Shown here: positions 19,217-31,850 of the stretch, piece after piece
Position numbering within the stretch: the first letter of the stretch is position 1
How the letters are laid out: the number at the start of each line of letters is the position of its first letter
Assembly: GCF_030936135.1 (NCBI RefSeq)
Contig: NW_026776913.1
Location: 620,001-684,000 of the forward strand
From: Gavia stellata
Lineage: Eukaryota; Chordata; Aves; Gaviiformes; Gaviidae
Direction: 5' to 3'
DNA: 64,000 nucleotides
Translations under genes and position numbers: made by a program
Notes under the pieces: model-generated
Seen by the model: the letters and a program-made list of their open reading frames with translations, nothing else
Told to the model about the DNA's origin: nothing
Databases searched by the model: none

Positions 19217-22200
19217 TCCACTAGGAATAAACAGGTGGTGGATCTCTTTTGATCAAGTGGGGACCACTCGTAAGTGCCTCTTTTGTGTACCAGGTATATC
19301 TTTAGAAGTGCAGAATCTTGGGACTGGTTGTGGAATGAGAAGCGGGAGAAGGGAATTTGTGTCTTAAAGAAATATAGGTCTGGTCTTGAAGAGTGTAAAA
19401 AACTTGCCTGGCTTTCTTCCTTCTTTAAAGTAAAGCCAGTTGTGATCCTGCAAGTGGGAGCTGTTGAAATGCCACACCTGCCCAGGAGTGGGAGGAAACT
19501 GACCCTAAGCATGCTGTTTTCTCTTCTGTCACCCAGCCAGGCTGAGGCGTGGCATTCCTGCATGTCTGGGATTCCTCCTGGCATCTCCGTATTGGCAGGG
19601 AGAAGTGGGCAGCTGGATCAAGCCCTTCCACTGGACATGTCTAAATCCAACTAGGTGAATCCCATCCCTCTTGTTCTCTGGGCTTCCTAGCAGAGGACAA
19701 CTGTGAAAGCTACTCTGATAGAGTCAGCTCCTCTAAAAAAAAAAAAAGTAGATCCTTGCGCAGAGGAAAGATGCACAAGTTGGGTCTCAGTTTCCCCATC
19801 TTTTAACACAGAAATAATTAATTCCCCCTTCTTTCCTTCTCATATTCTGACTCCCCTCCAACAATGTAATTGCTTATTTGTGTCCCACTGTCTGACTTAG
19901 ATACTGCAAACCGAGTCCTCCTGTTTTCTTCTTCCTTGCAAAAGAGAGCAAGGTCAGCTCATGGGGCATGACTGAGCACAGACACCCCCAGCAGCAGGCT
20001 CTCCCCATTTCCTAGGCTGAGGCAAGCGCACAAGGTGGGAATGTCTCCATCATCTCTGATTTGCGCAAGGGCCTTCAGCCCTGACATACTCCCACAACAC
20101 ACTTGTTCCTCCTCCACCCACAGACAGAAATTCCTTCCCACTTCCAGGCTCAGGTCTTGGTTGCAAGAATTTGCTGCACTTCAGAAGAGGCCTTGAGCTT
20201 CTTGGCTCTTCTTGGTGCTTAAGGCAATCTTCCGGGCTCCCTCCAGATTTCATGGGGGGACTTCTTGTCTCTAACAAGGACTTTGTGACAAGTTTTTATG
20301 AAATGTTTGTTCTTCTGTCATTCCTGTGTGTGGAAAGAGTAGACACAGAGAAGGAGGATATACACCAAAAGGGATGCGAGTGAAGTGCCAGTAAGAACCA
20401 GGTGAGCTCCCCCCATGCCTGTGGCTTCCTGGCAAGGAGTCTGTCCTGAGAAGGGCATCCAGCCTCTGCCACTCTGGAGTGGGGAATGAGCAGCGCTCCT
20501 GTCTCCTGGGGGACACAAAAGATGACTTTTCAAGGGCACCTTTCCTCTGAACTGCTTTAGATTTGTCCTTGAGGATGAGGAATAATGGCCAACAGTGCAA
20601 ATAGTGATTTAACTGGCATTGCCCAGAGTGGTCATCAGAGATGCAAACTGCTATGCTGCAGATAATTATATTAAGGCAGATTAATGTTGCGGGTTTGGTT
20701 TTGTTTTGTTTCTTCTTTTTTGATACTGATACTCTTAGGGAAATCACACAAGCACCTGAAGGATTATTGAAGGTTTTCTGAGAGAAGCCCCAGCAGATTA
20801 GCATCTCAAGCAATGGGGTGCCGGAGGGCAAGGGAAGGATGGTTTGGGCACTGCCCTGGGATTTGGGAAACGGAAATGAGTTCTCCTCTCCTTGACATGC
20901 TGCCTTTCTCAGTGAGGGCTGTGAAAAACTCTGCCAACTAGGTCGGAACTCACAGCCGTGTCAGGGAACTTCTGTCTAACTGCAGGAATGTGGTCCTCAC
21001 AGCTCAGGCGTTGAGTTTCCATTGGAGTCCAAACCGCGACAATTCACACTGCCTCCGTCTTCACTATGACACTGGGTGTTGTGTGACACAACTCTCCTGG
21101 ATCTCCAGGCAGGATGGGCAAAAGTTTGATAGCTGAACCAGAACTTTTCCTCTTCCTGGAAATGTCAATGCCACAGGCTCGAGCCAAGAGGCCCAAGAAA
21201 CAAAACTTCCCAGAGGGTCAAGTAATGAAAACGTCCCCCAGGCTGTGGGACTTGCTCTTGACTGACAGAGAATTTGTGAGTCTGGACAAATTTGTGAGTC
21301 TTCACCTATTTTTCCCTCTCTCTTTGTAACTTGGCTCTCAGCATTTACATATTGAAACTGCTTTGCCACTTTGAAAATGTGTCTTTGAGAAACTAGCTCG
21401 GGATATTTTTATTACCTTTTTTTTAGCCCAAATGAATATGCAGCATTGAAGTGGGTTTCCATATATGGAGCAGTTTTGCACAATGTCTGCTCAAAGAGGA
21501 GAAATATCTCAGCCTGCAGTGGGTAAAGAGTGAAGCTGTGGGGGGTAAATGTGCTGCTTTAGACAATATGTGGTATGCATGCAAGAGAAAATGTTGTGAA
21601 AGTGAATGGTCATGAAGGAAATGGAAAACTGCCCATCTAATGGAGTTCTGCAAGAGGAGGATGGAGCCGTACGTAACATGGCATGATCCAAGTGGAATCA
21701 GCATGGAGAGAAGACTTTTGTAGGGAAGGCGTTGCAATGGAGTACCTTGACGTCACCCAGCTGGAAAAGAGAGATTGGACAGTGCGCTGAAGTGACGGGC
21801 AGAAGTGTCCTGGGCTAAAGGACCTTGGCTAAGAGAAGGTTGGAGGGATTTGAGTTGCAGAGATTTGAGGTCGTCCTTTCAAGACCTAATCAGGCTGAGC
21901 TTTGGAGACAAGTGAAAATAAGGAAGCTCTCAAGGATGTTTTGGAATTCGTTGTACTATCTTTGCTCTCTCTTATCATTTAAAGATTACAGTATTGCCCT
22001 TAAGTAATCCATGCTCCATATCTTTTTTCTCTGCTTTTTTGAGGAGGGGGAGGTGGAAGAGAAGAATAGATTATTTTTTAACCAAAGGCAGCCAAAGGGC
22101 AGATCCCAGGTTAGCGAAAAGGTACAAAGGAAGGCAAAATTTTGATGTGGTGTACACTGGCACAAGAAGATTACCTGCAATTCCGTTCTCTGAAGTCCTA

Positions 22201-22509
22201 ACTGGGTGGCTGTGAGCCTGGAAGCTCAGAGCTCCCTTCATCTGCCCTGCATTTCAGCATGTAAAATTAAGCTAACTGAGTCATAATGTTGGTTTTGATT
22301 CTCTTCACAGCCTAAGGCACAGCATGGGGCAGGAGACAGGCAGGACACCTAAAGAGGACTCACACTTCTCTGGACAAAAGCTTAGGTGCTTGCGGGAACC
22401 TCAGGAGGCATGGCATACCGATTCCAGGGTTCAACGACCTGGTCAAATGCCTTGTCTCCTTCTCTGTAATGGTGGCATCGATGCGTCACACATGTGCGGA
22501 CTCTGTACA
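19217..22509. other. Spacer, no gene recognised (copy A)
   Basis: About 3.3 kb of mixed sequence shared with copy B. Landmarks include a 13-base A run near 19736 and a T-rich stretch near 20705, but no coding similarity. The longest open frames occur on both strands without motifs. Confidence 0.5.
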
Positions 22510-23725
22510 AGGATCATAGAATCATCGATTCATAGAATGGTTTAGGTTGGAAACAACCTTAAAGATCATCAAGTCCAACTGTAAACCTAACCCTGCTAAG
22601 TCCACCACTAAACCATGTCCCTAAGCACCTCATCCACATGTCTTTTAAAAACCTCCAGTGATGCTGACTCAACCACGTCCTTGGGCAGCCTGTTCCAGTG
22701 TCTGAGAGCCCTTTCGGTAAAGAGACTTTTCCTAATATCCAGTCTGAACTTCCCCTGGCACAACCTGTGGCTGTTTCCTCTTGTCCTATCACTTGTCACT
22801 TGGGAGAAGAGACCCCCACCCACCTCTCTACAGGGGGACAATCACTTCCCTAGTCCTGCCAGCCACACTGTTTCTGATACAAGCCAGGATGCAGTTGGCC
22901 ATCAGAGCAATGTTGGCCAAAATATGAATGTTTCTTTTCCATAGGTATTCAGAGAGATCCTTCTTGTGCTCGGGAGAGGCTGTCCTGCAAGGCCTATCAC
23001 ACTTCCTGAGCTCCTTCCGCCTTCAGAGCTGCTTCCCACGGCACCACCTGGATCAGTCCCCCCTGTATATCAAAGTCTTTGTCTCTGGAGTCCACCAGCC
23101 TGTGCTCTGCTGCTGGCCTTCCTTTGACACCTGGGACCCCAATATTTCCTTGTTTGCCAGTACCGCCTCCAGGTGAGCATCCCCCTTGTTGTCCCTACCT
23201 GGCAGCTCTGTTCGGAACTTGTCCCAGGAGCCTCCAGGCTGCCGGCATCCTGTCGCTTTGCCTGGCCAGGGAATGCCAGGGCACTTACAGTCCCCCACAG
23301 GAACCTGCTGCTTAACCTGGAGACTTCCTCGGCTTGCTGAGAGAGGACTATTGCTGTTTCCTCTCCCTGACCAAGTAGGTTATGAGTGCCAAGACCATGT
23401 CACCCTTACTGACTTCTCTTCTCATCCTCACTCACAGAAGCTGGCCCAACCTGTTGCCCATCTCATAGAGGAGCTCCATATATCCTAGCTGCTCCTTCAC
23501 ACAGGGTGCTTCCCCCCAATTCTCGTCCTCCCTGTCACCTTCTCCATCAGAGCCTGTATCCCTGCACTGCAGCACCCCAGCTCAGCAAGCTGTGCCACCA
23601 CTTCTCATTTAATCCCAAACCATCACAGTAGAGTGACACGTCCTGGGGCTTCAGCTCCTCCTGCCTGTGCTCCAGCTCCCCCTGGCCATGCACCTTTGGG
23701 CTGCAGCACCTCAGCCGTGGTACCG
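22510..23725 (-). mobile_element. CR1 LINE, reverse, decayed (copy A)
   Basis: The 3' end is at the left, with a minus-strand tail (ATTCTATGAATCGATGATTC). The C-terminal RT motif is readable as [18 protein letters not shown]. About 22830 the sequence jumps, by an internal deletion, to older parts. Further right the endonuclease is heavily decayed but ordered: ANKEILGSQV and GDCKCPGIPW (23053-23298), then EKWWHSLLSWGAAVQGYRL (about 23550-23720), which correspond to the TNKE, GDFN and ETWW...GYKLF segments of CR1. The same insertion is in copy B, so it predates the duplication. Confidence 0.8.
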
Positions 23726-25689
23726 GGGTGGAGTGCAGACTTCTCACAGGGAAACCTGATCACTGATCCTCACCAGAAGACCATTGTGAATCGAACAGTT
23801 AGTGCTGTGCTGCGCTGTGCTGCGTGTACAGCGTGGCCTCCACACCTGTACTGTGCTGCAGAGATCCCTTGGGCACAGGACAACCTCAGCAGCTCCTTGT
23901 CACAGTGCAGCCTGCGGGCAGCTCCACTCGGTACCGGCCATCATGGCACCTGCATGGCCTTGTCTCTGTCTGACAATGCAGCAGGAAGGTCTCCTGAGAA
24001 CATCATTTCTGACTGACTGTGGAGAAGAGGAATAGAGTCATTTCCTCCTAAGAGTATACAGTAAGAGTTTGATTGACCAAAACAGGAGAATCTCTTCTCT
24101 GGACAGGCTCTGCATGGCGTGCAGCACATGGCTGGGAGTCCCATTCGATGCTACAACACCTAGGCATCCCACCACCTAACTGGATCAAAGATTACCTATA
24201 GTATTCTCTCCTTATAATCCTCGACCTAACTGCATTTTAAATGATACTTCACAGTGTCTGAGTACCTTCCTTACTGGGATCATCATGGACCAGGTTCTAC
24301 TGGTGAAGAACTCTCCCAGCACACTTGGATGCAGCCCCTACAGTCCAATGGACTGGTAGGTGTGCAGTTTGCTCAGGTAACCCCTGGCTTCATCCCCATT
24401 CACAGCTGGTTGTTCTCCTCCAGAGCCCTGCCTCAAAGCACAAAGGCCTGGGAGACCTTTAATGGTGGAAACTGAGGCAAAGGGGACACAGAGCATCTCA
24501 GATCCATCTACACCTACTCTTACTAAACTTAGCAGTGGTCCACAGTCTCTCTGTCTCTTCCTTAAGTTTCCTGAAGTAGCAACAGGTCATCTTGGTGCCC
24601 TTGAATTCCCTTTTGAGTGTCAATTGAGTTTTGATATGGACCATTGCTGTGCTTGGAGGATGCGGTCCATGAAGACAAGAAGTGTGCAGGCACACTGAGA
24701 AAAGGATTGTTCTGTTCTGGGACTGTATCATCAAGGGAGTGAGTACAGATCCCTGTGTGATGCTTTGTGTTCACGCAATGCCTGCAGCTATTGGGCAGAG
24801 AAGGGGCAGACGTTGCCTCTCTTATGACATCTGATGACCGATGCCTCTGAGTGATGGCAACATTCAATGGCACACAGCCACCAAATTGCATTGTCTGTAA
24901 TGCCACCTGCAGTGTCTTGTCACACACCCACCCTGAATGGGAATTGCTTTCCTGTTGGTCCTGTGATTTTCTTGCCAGCCCTGGCATCTCATGTAGCTCT
25001 GTGGGCCTGGATTTCAACATTACATTGAGCAGCTGCCTTGAATTCTGTACCACAATTTGGGGATGAACATGAGACAGCTGCCAATACAGTCAGTGAAGAT
25101 CTAGTAAACCCAACACCTGGAGGAGAGGAAGAAAGAGACTGAGCTCTCCCTATGGCATAAGACTCCATTCCATCCTATGAATATCTCTATAGGCTGACCT
25201 GAACATAACGAGTAGGGACAGGTTCAGTTGCCCTTAATTTGGGCAGCAGCTGTCCTTTCAGTTGGCCAAAGGAAATTCCCAAGAGCCTCCAAGAAGATGC
25301 CCCAGATGTTGGCCTGTCTCTACATCAGCCTGCACGTACCTTCAATCTGTCTCTATTAGCGGCACATATCTTTGACCACCTCTGGCACCTCAGATGTCAC
25401 CAGACAACTGCATCTGAACAGCTCACTCCTGGCCTCCAGCTCCATTAATTACCATGGGAGCTGAGAGCAGGAGCTCACATGCAGGTGCCTATTGTGTGTC
25501 CACCTGAAGGGGGGCAGGAGGAATCCCACCTGCTGTGGGTCTGTGGTGTGCATGGGAGGGAGCTGAGTGCCCTTCCAGCCCCAGCACTCCAAACCCAGGA
25601 TGAGATGCCTTGTCGGGCTCAGCTGCATCCCTTCCCTCAGCAGGGGTAAAGGAGATCCCTGCCTGTCCCTGTCTGGCTGTCCTGTCTAA
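23726..25689. other. Spacer, no gene recognised (copy A)
   Basis: About 2 kb shared with copy B. No coding or named repeat signal is seen. A poorly conserved stretch near 24590-24620 differs most from copy B, which has a G run there. Confidence 0.5.
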
Positions 25690-26130
25690 AGATGGGCCAA
25701 GAAAAGTTGATATTTAGGCGTGACTCTGTCTCTCAGCAGGGAAATGACAGTGCTGGGAAGAAGTGTCTCTCCCCAGCTGCGGGAGGGAACCTCAGTGATT
25801 GCTCCAGCCTGTTTCACAGCAGGTTCCCCTGGAGCCCCAGGGACCCCTGGGGGGAGCCCCGAGGGGCAGAGAAAGTGCCGCCTTGGGCTGCTCCTCTGCT
25901 GCTGAGCTGGGCCGGGCTCCTGGGATGGAGGGAGCTCATGGCAAGCGGGCAGCGCTGAGGAGAGACAGCTCTGCCCAGGAGCAGCTCCTCTGCAGAGCAC
26001 AGCAGGGCTGAGGGCACTGCCTGCAGGCACCGAGGGGAAGAGAAGCGAGGCAAGGAGAGATTAAAGCCAGTCTGGAATGGGAGGATGCTGAGAGCTCACT
26101 TGGAAAGATGTTTTCACAGCCCTTGACACG
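25690..26130 (+). promoter_or_regulatory. GC-rich upstream arm of OR b with candidate noncoding first exon
   Basis: This is the reverse complement of the left arm (matching, for example, 15230-15365). It carries CCTTGACACG then GTAAGT, with the exon ending at 26130. The matching acceptor is at 27374-27375, giving an intron of about 1.24 kb. It is the 5' flank of the plus-strand OR at 27399. Confidence 0.55.
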
Positions 26131-27373
26131 GTAAGTATCTGGCTGAAGGGGAATGGATTTGCGGTTCCTACATGACTCTCCAAAAGCTTTTACACCCCAC
26201 AGACTATGGGATCTTTTGGGAGGGTTTTCCTCTGGAGGAGGAAAATGTGCTCCAGAGCAGGTATTTCCTGCTGCACCATCAGAGGGACAGGACTGCCTTC
26301 TCCCAGGGATGATATCAGGGATGTGAACTCGGATTCTTCGTTCTTGCTGTCAGGCTCTCTGGGGATGGGAGTTTCATCTGCAGAGTCACACACTGATCTT
26401 GTGCGTCCTTCCATGCAAGTGTGTCCATGGGAACAATGGTCCCAGCTTTCCTCACACCTGTGAGGCTGTGGACAGTGCAGTCTGTGGGGCTGGGGAATGA
26501 GCTATTTTTCCCTTAGTGAGACTCCATCATGAAAAACATAGGTATCTCCTTGAGGTATCCTTCATGCTGTGAGCTGCCCTCCAGGATGCAAATCTGTCCC
26601 ATAGCATCTTTGTATTATCTGAAAGCACCATGGATAAGCACAGAGATGTTATGACCAAGGAAATGCTGTTGGGTTGGTGAAATAAGCCGTGTGTGTCCTT
26701 GGCTAGAAATGGGTTGCTGAGACGTCGAGAAAGAGTGAGACATTTAATGGTCTGCAGTGGATCCCTCCGCTCTCAGCAGTGTCTGGGGGCTTTTCACAGA
26801 AACAAAGCAGTGGGATCGCCCTCAGTCTCAGAAAGACGCAAACCCAGGGCATCTCAGACTGACGGACAGACCAGCTCCCCTCACTCTGCTCTAACCCAAA
26901 GGCAATCCTCTTGCTTTCACTCTGTTCTCACTGCATGCAACAGAAATACTGAGGGTTTCTGACATCCCAAAACCATCCTCAAACAAGATGGGGGAATTTA
27001 AAAACAAAGAGAAAACTTTCAGTCTGCTTTCTGCCAACCTCGTTCCTTAGCACTGGGAATGCAGATGCTGACAAGCTCTTCTGCATTAGGGGTGGTTTCA
27101 TCTGACATATTTGAACACCAGGACTGGCCCCTGCTTCCACCATTCCCGTGAACTCACTGCTGCAGAACAGGGCTGAAACCTCAGCAGCCCACTTCTCACA
27201 GCATATTCAGGCAGCACCAAACCAGCGCTTCAGCCATGGAGCTGAAGGAAGGTCTCCTAGAAAAGTAAATCAGGGGAGCAGGGTGTGTAGCAAGGGGAGG
27301 GTCTGAAGGAAATTGCTTTGGTTTTGCTCAGAAAAGTCTCCCCTAGCTTCTCAATGACTTTTCTTCCTTGCAC
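26131..27373 (+). other. Probable intron of OR b; no other feature
   Basis: It lies between the donor at 26131 and the acceptor at 27374-27375. The first part resembles the sequence after 58471 upstream of OR e, at lower identity than the spacer copies. Confidence 0.4.
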
Positions 27374-27398
27374 AGGTCCCCATGCCCAGAGGCAGCAA

Positions 27399-28333
27399 AT
27401 GTCCAACAGCAGCTCCATCACCCAGTTCCTCCTCCTGGCATTCGCAGACACGTGGGAGCTGCAGCTCTTGCACTTCTGCCTCTTCCTGGGCATCTACCTG
27501 GCTGCCCTCCTGGGCAATGGCCTCATCATCACCGCCATAGCCTGCGACCACCACCTCCACAGCCCCATGTACTTCTTCCTCCTCAACCTCTCCCTCCTCG
27601 ACCTGGGCTCCATCTCCACCACTGTCCCCAAAGCCATGGCCAATTCCCTCTGGGACAAAAGGGCCGTCTCCTACTCAGGATGTGCTGCCCAAGTATTCCT
27701 GCTTGTATTTTTTATGTCAGCAGATTTTTATCTTCTCACCATCATGGCCTACGACCGCTACATTGCCATCTGCAAACCCCTGCACTACGGGACCCTCCTG
27801 GGCAGCAGAGCTTGTGTGAAAATGGCAGCAGCTGCCTGGGGCAGTGTTTTTTTCTATGCTGTGCTGCACACAACCAATACATTTTCATTACCATTCTGCC
27901 AAGGCAATGCTGTGGACCAGTTCTTTTGTGAAATCCCACAGATCCTCAAGCTCTCCTGCTCAGACACATACCTCAGGGAAGTTGGGTTTATTGTGGTTAG
28001 TGCTTGTTTCAGTTTTGGGTGTTTTGTTTTCATTGTGCTGTCCTACGTGCAGATCTTGAGGGCTGTGCTGAGGATCCCCTCTGAGCAGGGACGGCACAAA
28101 GCCTTTTCCACATGCTTCCCTCACCTAGTTGTGGTCTCCCTGTTTCTCAGCACATCATGTTTTTCTACCTGAAGCCCCTCTCCACCTCTTCCCCATCCCT
28201 GGACCTTGTGATGGCAATTCTGTACTCGGTGATGCCTCCAGCAGTGAACCCCCTCACCTACAGCATGAGGAACCAGGAGCTCAAGGATGTAGTGTGGAAA
28301 CTGATCCAATGGACCTTACTCCATCAACAATAA
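27399..28333 (+). pseudogene. Olfactory receptor, family-14-like (OR b), one-base deletion
   Basis: From the ATG at 27399 the sequence encodes a normal OR with MSNSSSITQF (site NSS), LLGNGLIITAI, HSPMYFFLLNLSLLDL, MAYDRYIAICKPLHY, SYVQILRAVLRIPSE and KAFSTCFPHL. In TM6 the paralogue OR d reads AGCACCATCATG where this copy reads AGCACATCATG. The missing C shifts the frame and creates a stop at 28170-28172. The correct frame then continues to PPAVNPLTYSMRNQELK and a stop at 28331-28333. No other lesion was seen. A poly(A) signal AATAAA lies at 28526-28531. Either this is a recent pseudogene or a base was lost in assembly. Confidence 0.88.
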
Positions 28334-29693
28334 TCTGCCTCCTTCTCTGCAGAGTGCCCAGATCTTAGGCAAGAGTTTAGGCCAGGCTCTGTTTTTTTTT
28401 CCCTTTCAGAATCATACTTAGAGGTAATTGCTTGGGCTCATGCCCTGTCCCTGAGGCACAGTCCTGTGGTGTCTGATCCTTGCAGAACACTGGGTCACCT
28501 CTGACCCCTGTAACAGCATCTCTGCAATAAAGGGGGATCTCCCCAGTTCAGTGCCGGAAGGCTGGGCTCTCCTTAAAAAGCTGCGGCCAAAGCTTATTTT
28601 CTCCTTCCCTTCTCCCTGTGTTCAGGGGGAGAACCTCACAGTAGCACTGGGATTTTCTGAGCCTGGTCAGATGCGTGAGCTCCCTGAGGAGCCCCAGAGC
28701 CCGGGCTCTCGTGCTGTCCTGGGGAGCGGGGCTGGTGGGGAGGCAGAGTGGGACAAAGGCAGTCGGGGTGGGAGATCACCTGCAGGGTGAATGCAGGAGA
28801 GCCAGAGGGAGACTGGCCTCTGCTTCCTCGTGCCCATGGGCCATCTCCAGCCCTGGTGCTGCTGGGCAGTTTGAGCCCCTTCAGAGAGGCTGCGGCTGTG
28901 GGGTGAGTGCCCAAAGCTCTGCGGCACCCTGTGGCGGGCACTGCTGTGGGGCCAGCCCAGACTGGGCTGCTCTGCTGGGCTGGGGAGAGGGCAGGGGAGG
29001 TGTGGAGAGCCGAGGAGTGGCTGGGCTGGGCTGCCAAGTGCTCAGGAGGGGAAAACACCAATGTTAGCTGAGCTGTGTGACCATACAGGGTAAGGACACA
29101 GTCGAGTGGGCTTGTGATGCAGAGCCAGGTCTCGTGGAGAAGGAAGCAAGGCATCAAAGGTGTGGGAGAGAGGAGCTGCTCTGTGCCATTTCCCTTGGAC
29201 ACCTCAGCGAAGCTGCCCCAAGCACTTGCAACAAAGCATCCCCGCACATCAGCCATTTCAGTCCCTGGCCATACACCCAGCCCTGGGGAGGGATTTCTGC
29301 TGCATGGCCATCTCCTCCCTCCTGGTGGTCTCTGTGCCTGTATCAGGGCATGGCCAGCTCTGTGCCATCTCTCTTCTGGCCCAAGCCCTCCAGACCCCAC
29401 AGCACAGCTGTCTGCTAACACATGCATGGGACACACCGGAGGTGGTGCAGGGGCAGGCACTGATGGCGGGCTGCCAAATGGAGGGGGTTACTGGAGGAGG
29501 AGGCATGGAGGGCTGCCGCGGGGACTGTGCTGGTGGGAATGTTTCCCCACCCTTGAATGCACGTTGGTCCATGCAGTGCCTGCACTGCGGATCTGTGGGG
29601 CCATGTGGGGCAGTGGGGCTTGGACAGCCCAGCTGAAGAGCTGAAGAGCTACACGGCGCCCAGCCCAGTGTCAACCCACAGGCACTGTACCAG
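28334..29693. other. GC-rich flank, no gene recognised
   Basis: From about 28640 to 29060 the sequence is rich in G and C. It gives a 274-codon minus-strand open frame (28636-29460) with no domain, repeated motif or recognisable signal, which I treat as chance. The 3' untranslated region of OR b occupies the first 200 bases. Confidence 0.5.
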
Positions 29694-29786
29694 TCCCTTT
29701 CTCCCTCCTTCCCTCCCTCCCTCTCTTCCTTCCTTCTTTCCTTCTTTCCCCCTTTTCCTCCTTTCTTCCTTCTCTTCTTCCCTTCA
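29694..29786 (+). repeat. Polypyrimidine microsatellite
   Basis: A run of almost pure C and T on the plus strand, made of CTTCC, CCTT and CTTT units, about 93 bases long. Confidence 0.85.
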
Positions 29787-29984
29787 TTGCACCCATCTTT
29801 GGAAAAGGACAGAAGTCCAACTCAGGGAACCACAGGCTTTGGTGAGGAGTGTGTTAGTGAATGAAGCCTCTTTGGGGGACATTTCTGGCTGCCTAAGGGA
29901 GAATAAGGTGACTGAGAACGATCAGCACGTAATGTAATTTAGGGTAAATCACGCCTCACCAGGCAGACTACCTCCAGGATAAAT

Positions 29985-30560
29985 TAGCTGTATTTGTGAA
30001 TAAGAGGTAAAAGCAGATGCCATTTACCTCAACTTCAGCAAGACTTTTGACCTGGTGTGCCTCAATAACCTTGTACCCAAGTTAGGACGTTAGAGTCTGG
30101 ACGGGTAGACAAGCAGGTGGGTAAAAGACCAGCTGGGTGACTGGGCTGAGAGGGTAGTGGCGAAGGCATCATACCCTGCCTGGAGGCCAGGGAAGGTGGG
30201 GCAGCACAGGGGTCTCTCCTGGGCCTGGTGCAGTTTATAAGGTGCTCTTTCATAAGGTGATCTGGAGAACGCAACCTTCATCACATTTCTCGCGGACACC
30301 AGACTGGGAGGACCAGGGATGCCTTAGGGATGCCATTCAGAGAAACCCAGGCAGGTGGAAGGACTGTCGTGTCAGACCCCTGATGAAATTCAACAAAAAC
30401 TAGCACAAGGTCCTGCACCTGGGGTAGCCAGCCCACTGCAGTGACATGGGCTGGGGTATGAAAGACCCTGGTGGTCCTGGGGATAGAAGGCAAAAAGACT
30501 TCTAGCAGTGTGCCCTGCTAGTGAGGAAGTGTCCTGGGCATTGCGGAGAGAAGCCTTGCC
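29985..30560 (+). mobile_element. Decayed CR1 fragment (RT region)
   Basis: The order of readable motifs is AIYLNFSKTFDLV (the CR1 RT motif DFSKAFDTV), then a G-Q-QG region, an FLADTRLGG-like segment near 30290, and LMKFNKN with CKVLHLG-like remnants near 30380-30420. Every frame is broken repeatedly. Confidence 0.65.
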
Positions 30561-30699
30561 AAAAGATTGTGGCAAGTGACTGTCTCCCCCTGCTCACCAC
30601 CCATTAGACCACATGCAGAATAGAGTGTCAAGTTTTGGGCCCTCACCTCCAGAAAGACTTTTGCACTGGGTCTCACCGGGTTGACATTAACTTTCCTCA

Positions 30700-31340
30700 T
30701 CACAGCCCATACAGTGCTGTCCTTTGCCCTTGCGGCTAGAACAGCGTTGATAGCGCAACAGTGTGTTGGCTATTGCTGAGCAGTGCTCGCACAGCATCAA
30801 GGCTGTGTCTCCAAGCCCCGCCAAGAGCCAGTAAGCTGGGGGTGGGCAAGAGGCAGGGCAGGGTCCTTCTGCTGTCAAGAGGGTTCTGCCGGGGTCAGGG
30901 CTGCTCACAGACCTAGACCACCACCAGGACATTGGCAGAGGCAACATTTCAAGAGGAAGATCGAAGCAGGGGCTACCCTAAAGATGAAGACCTTTTCAGG
31001 GCCTGTCATCTCAGCTTTCTTCTAAGGGAAAGGGAAAAGGGGCTGTCAAGTTTGAATAAGTCACTGAGACTCTAAACCGTTATACTGCCAGAATTCCTAT
31101 AAAGTGTCTTCAGCCGCTCCTCTACCTACACACAGCACCAGCATTGCCTTTGCTTGAGACTTAAGGTTTGTTTTGATTTGCTCCTTAGGACCTGCAAACA
31201 GGGAGATGCCTCTGGGCAGTGCCCTGCTGCCAGAAGGTGTCTTCAGGGCAGAACCGAGCAGAGAGCCGGTGGGATGAACTGACTGGGAAGAGACTTGGAG
31301 ACAGAGAAACAGCTCCCAGCAGGGACAACTCCAAGTAGCA
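30700..31340 (+). promoter_or_regulatory. Diverged upstream arm of OR c
   Basis: GCAGGGCAGGGTCCTTCTGC (30856 on) and GTCAGGGCTGCTCACAGA match the arm upstream of OR e (58842-58905). Around 31181-31270 a block with CTCCTTAG at its left and GAGCCG then GTGGGA at its right matches the putative second noncoding exon at 59111-59186. The GACACG/GTAAGT donor exon was not found here. Confidence 0.45.
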
Positions 31341-31850
31341 GAGAGCCATGCCACCCCTCCGCATCCCTCTCTGCTCAGCTGCACGGGGAAAGAGAACAGT
31401 TTGGAGACATGGAATTTGAAACTGGACTCTTCGTGCTCACGGAAGTCCACTTTCTTCTTCAAGTATGTTGTTAAAGACATCAACCTGCAACAGGTGTAAG
31501 CACAGGGCACCTGCATGCTTACCAGCAGGTCACTCGTGGGCAGATCAGTTCTCCTGACTCTGCACTAGGGCACAGGGAGACCTTTTTTTCCTCAGGGCTT
31601 GTCAGTGTTCAGGCTGAGAGCAATGTGAAAGGTGGCGATTTCTGCCCCGTCAAAGAAAGTGCCCTCACGCAGCAGCACAAACCTGTGATCATAAAAAGGA
31701 GCAGAATGAAGTTACGCCAAAGAAAGATGAGAAATTTAGGGGGAGGGGGGATTTTTTGGGAAACAAGCACAGGATTGGCTCCAAGAAGTTTGCCCTAACT
31801 TGTCAATGTCTTCTCCTCTTTCAACAGTGCCTCATGCCTGGAGTGAAGCA

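Larger units (their letters stand above)
14664..26130 (+). repeat. Segmental duplication, copy A
   Basis: This 11.5-kb block is repeated in the same orientation at 46703-58471. Long stretches can be followed base by base with only scattered substitutions and small indels, for example 16703 against 48993, 19260 against 51605 and 25692 against 58033. Contents in order are the left arm, a dispersed repeat, two OR pseudogene pieces, a CR1 and the right arm (inverted relative to the left). Identity looks above 90%, but I did not align it. Similarity drops off beyond each end to the ordinary level seen between OR paralogues. Confidence 0.9.

Noticed and set aside
28636-29460. 274-codon minus-strand open frame
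   Set aside because: GC-rich sequence gives long open frames by chance; no motif, and overlapping frames on the other strand are equally long.
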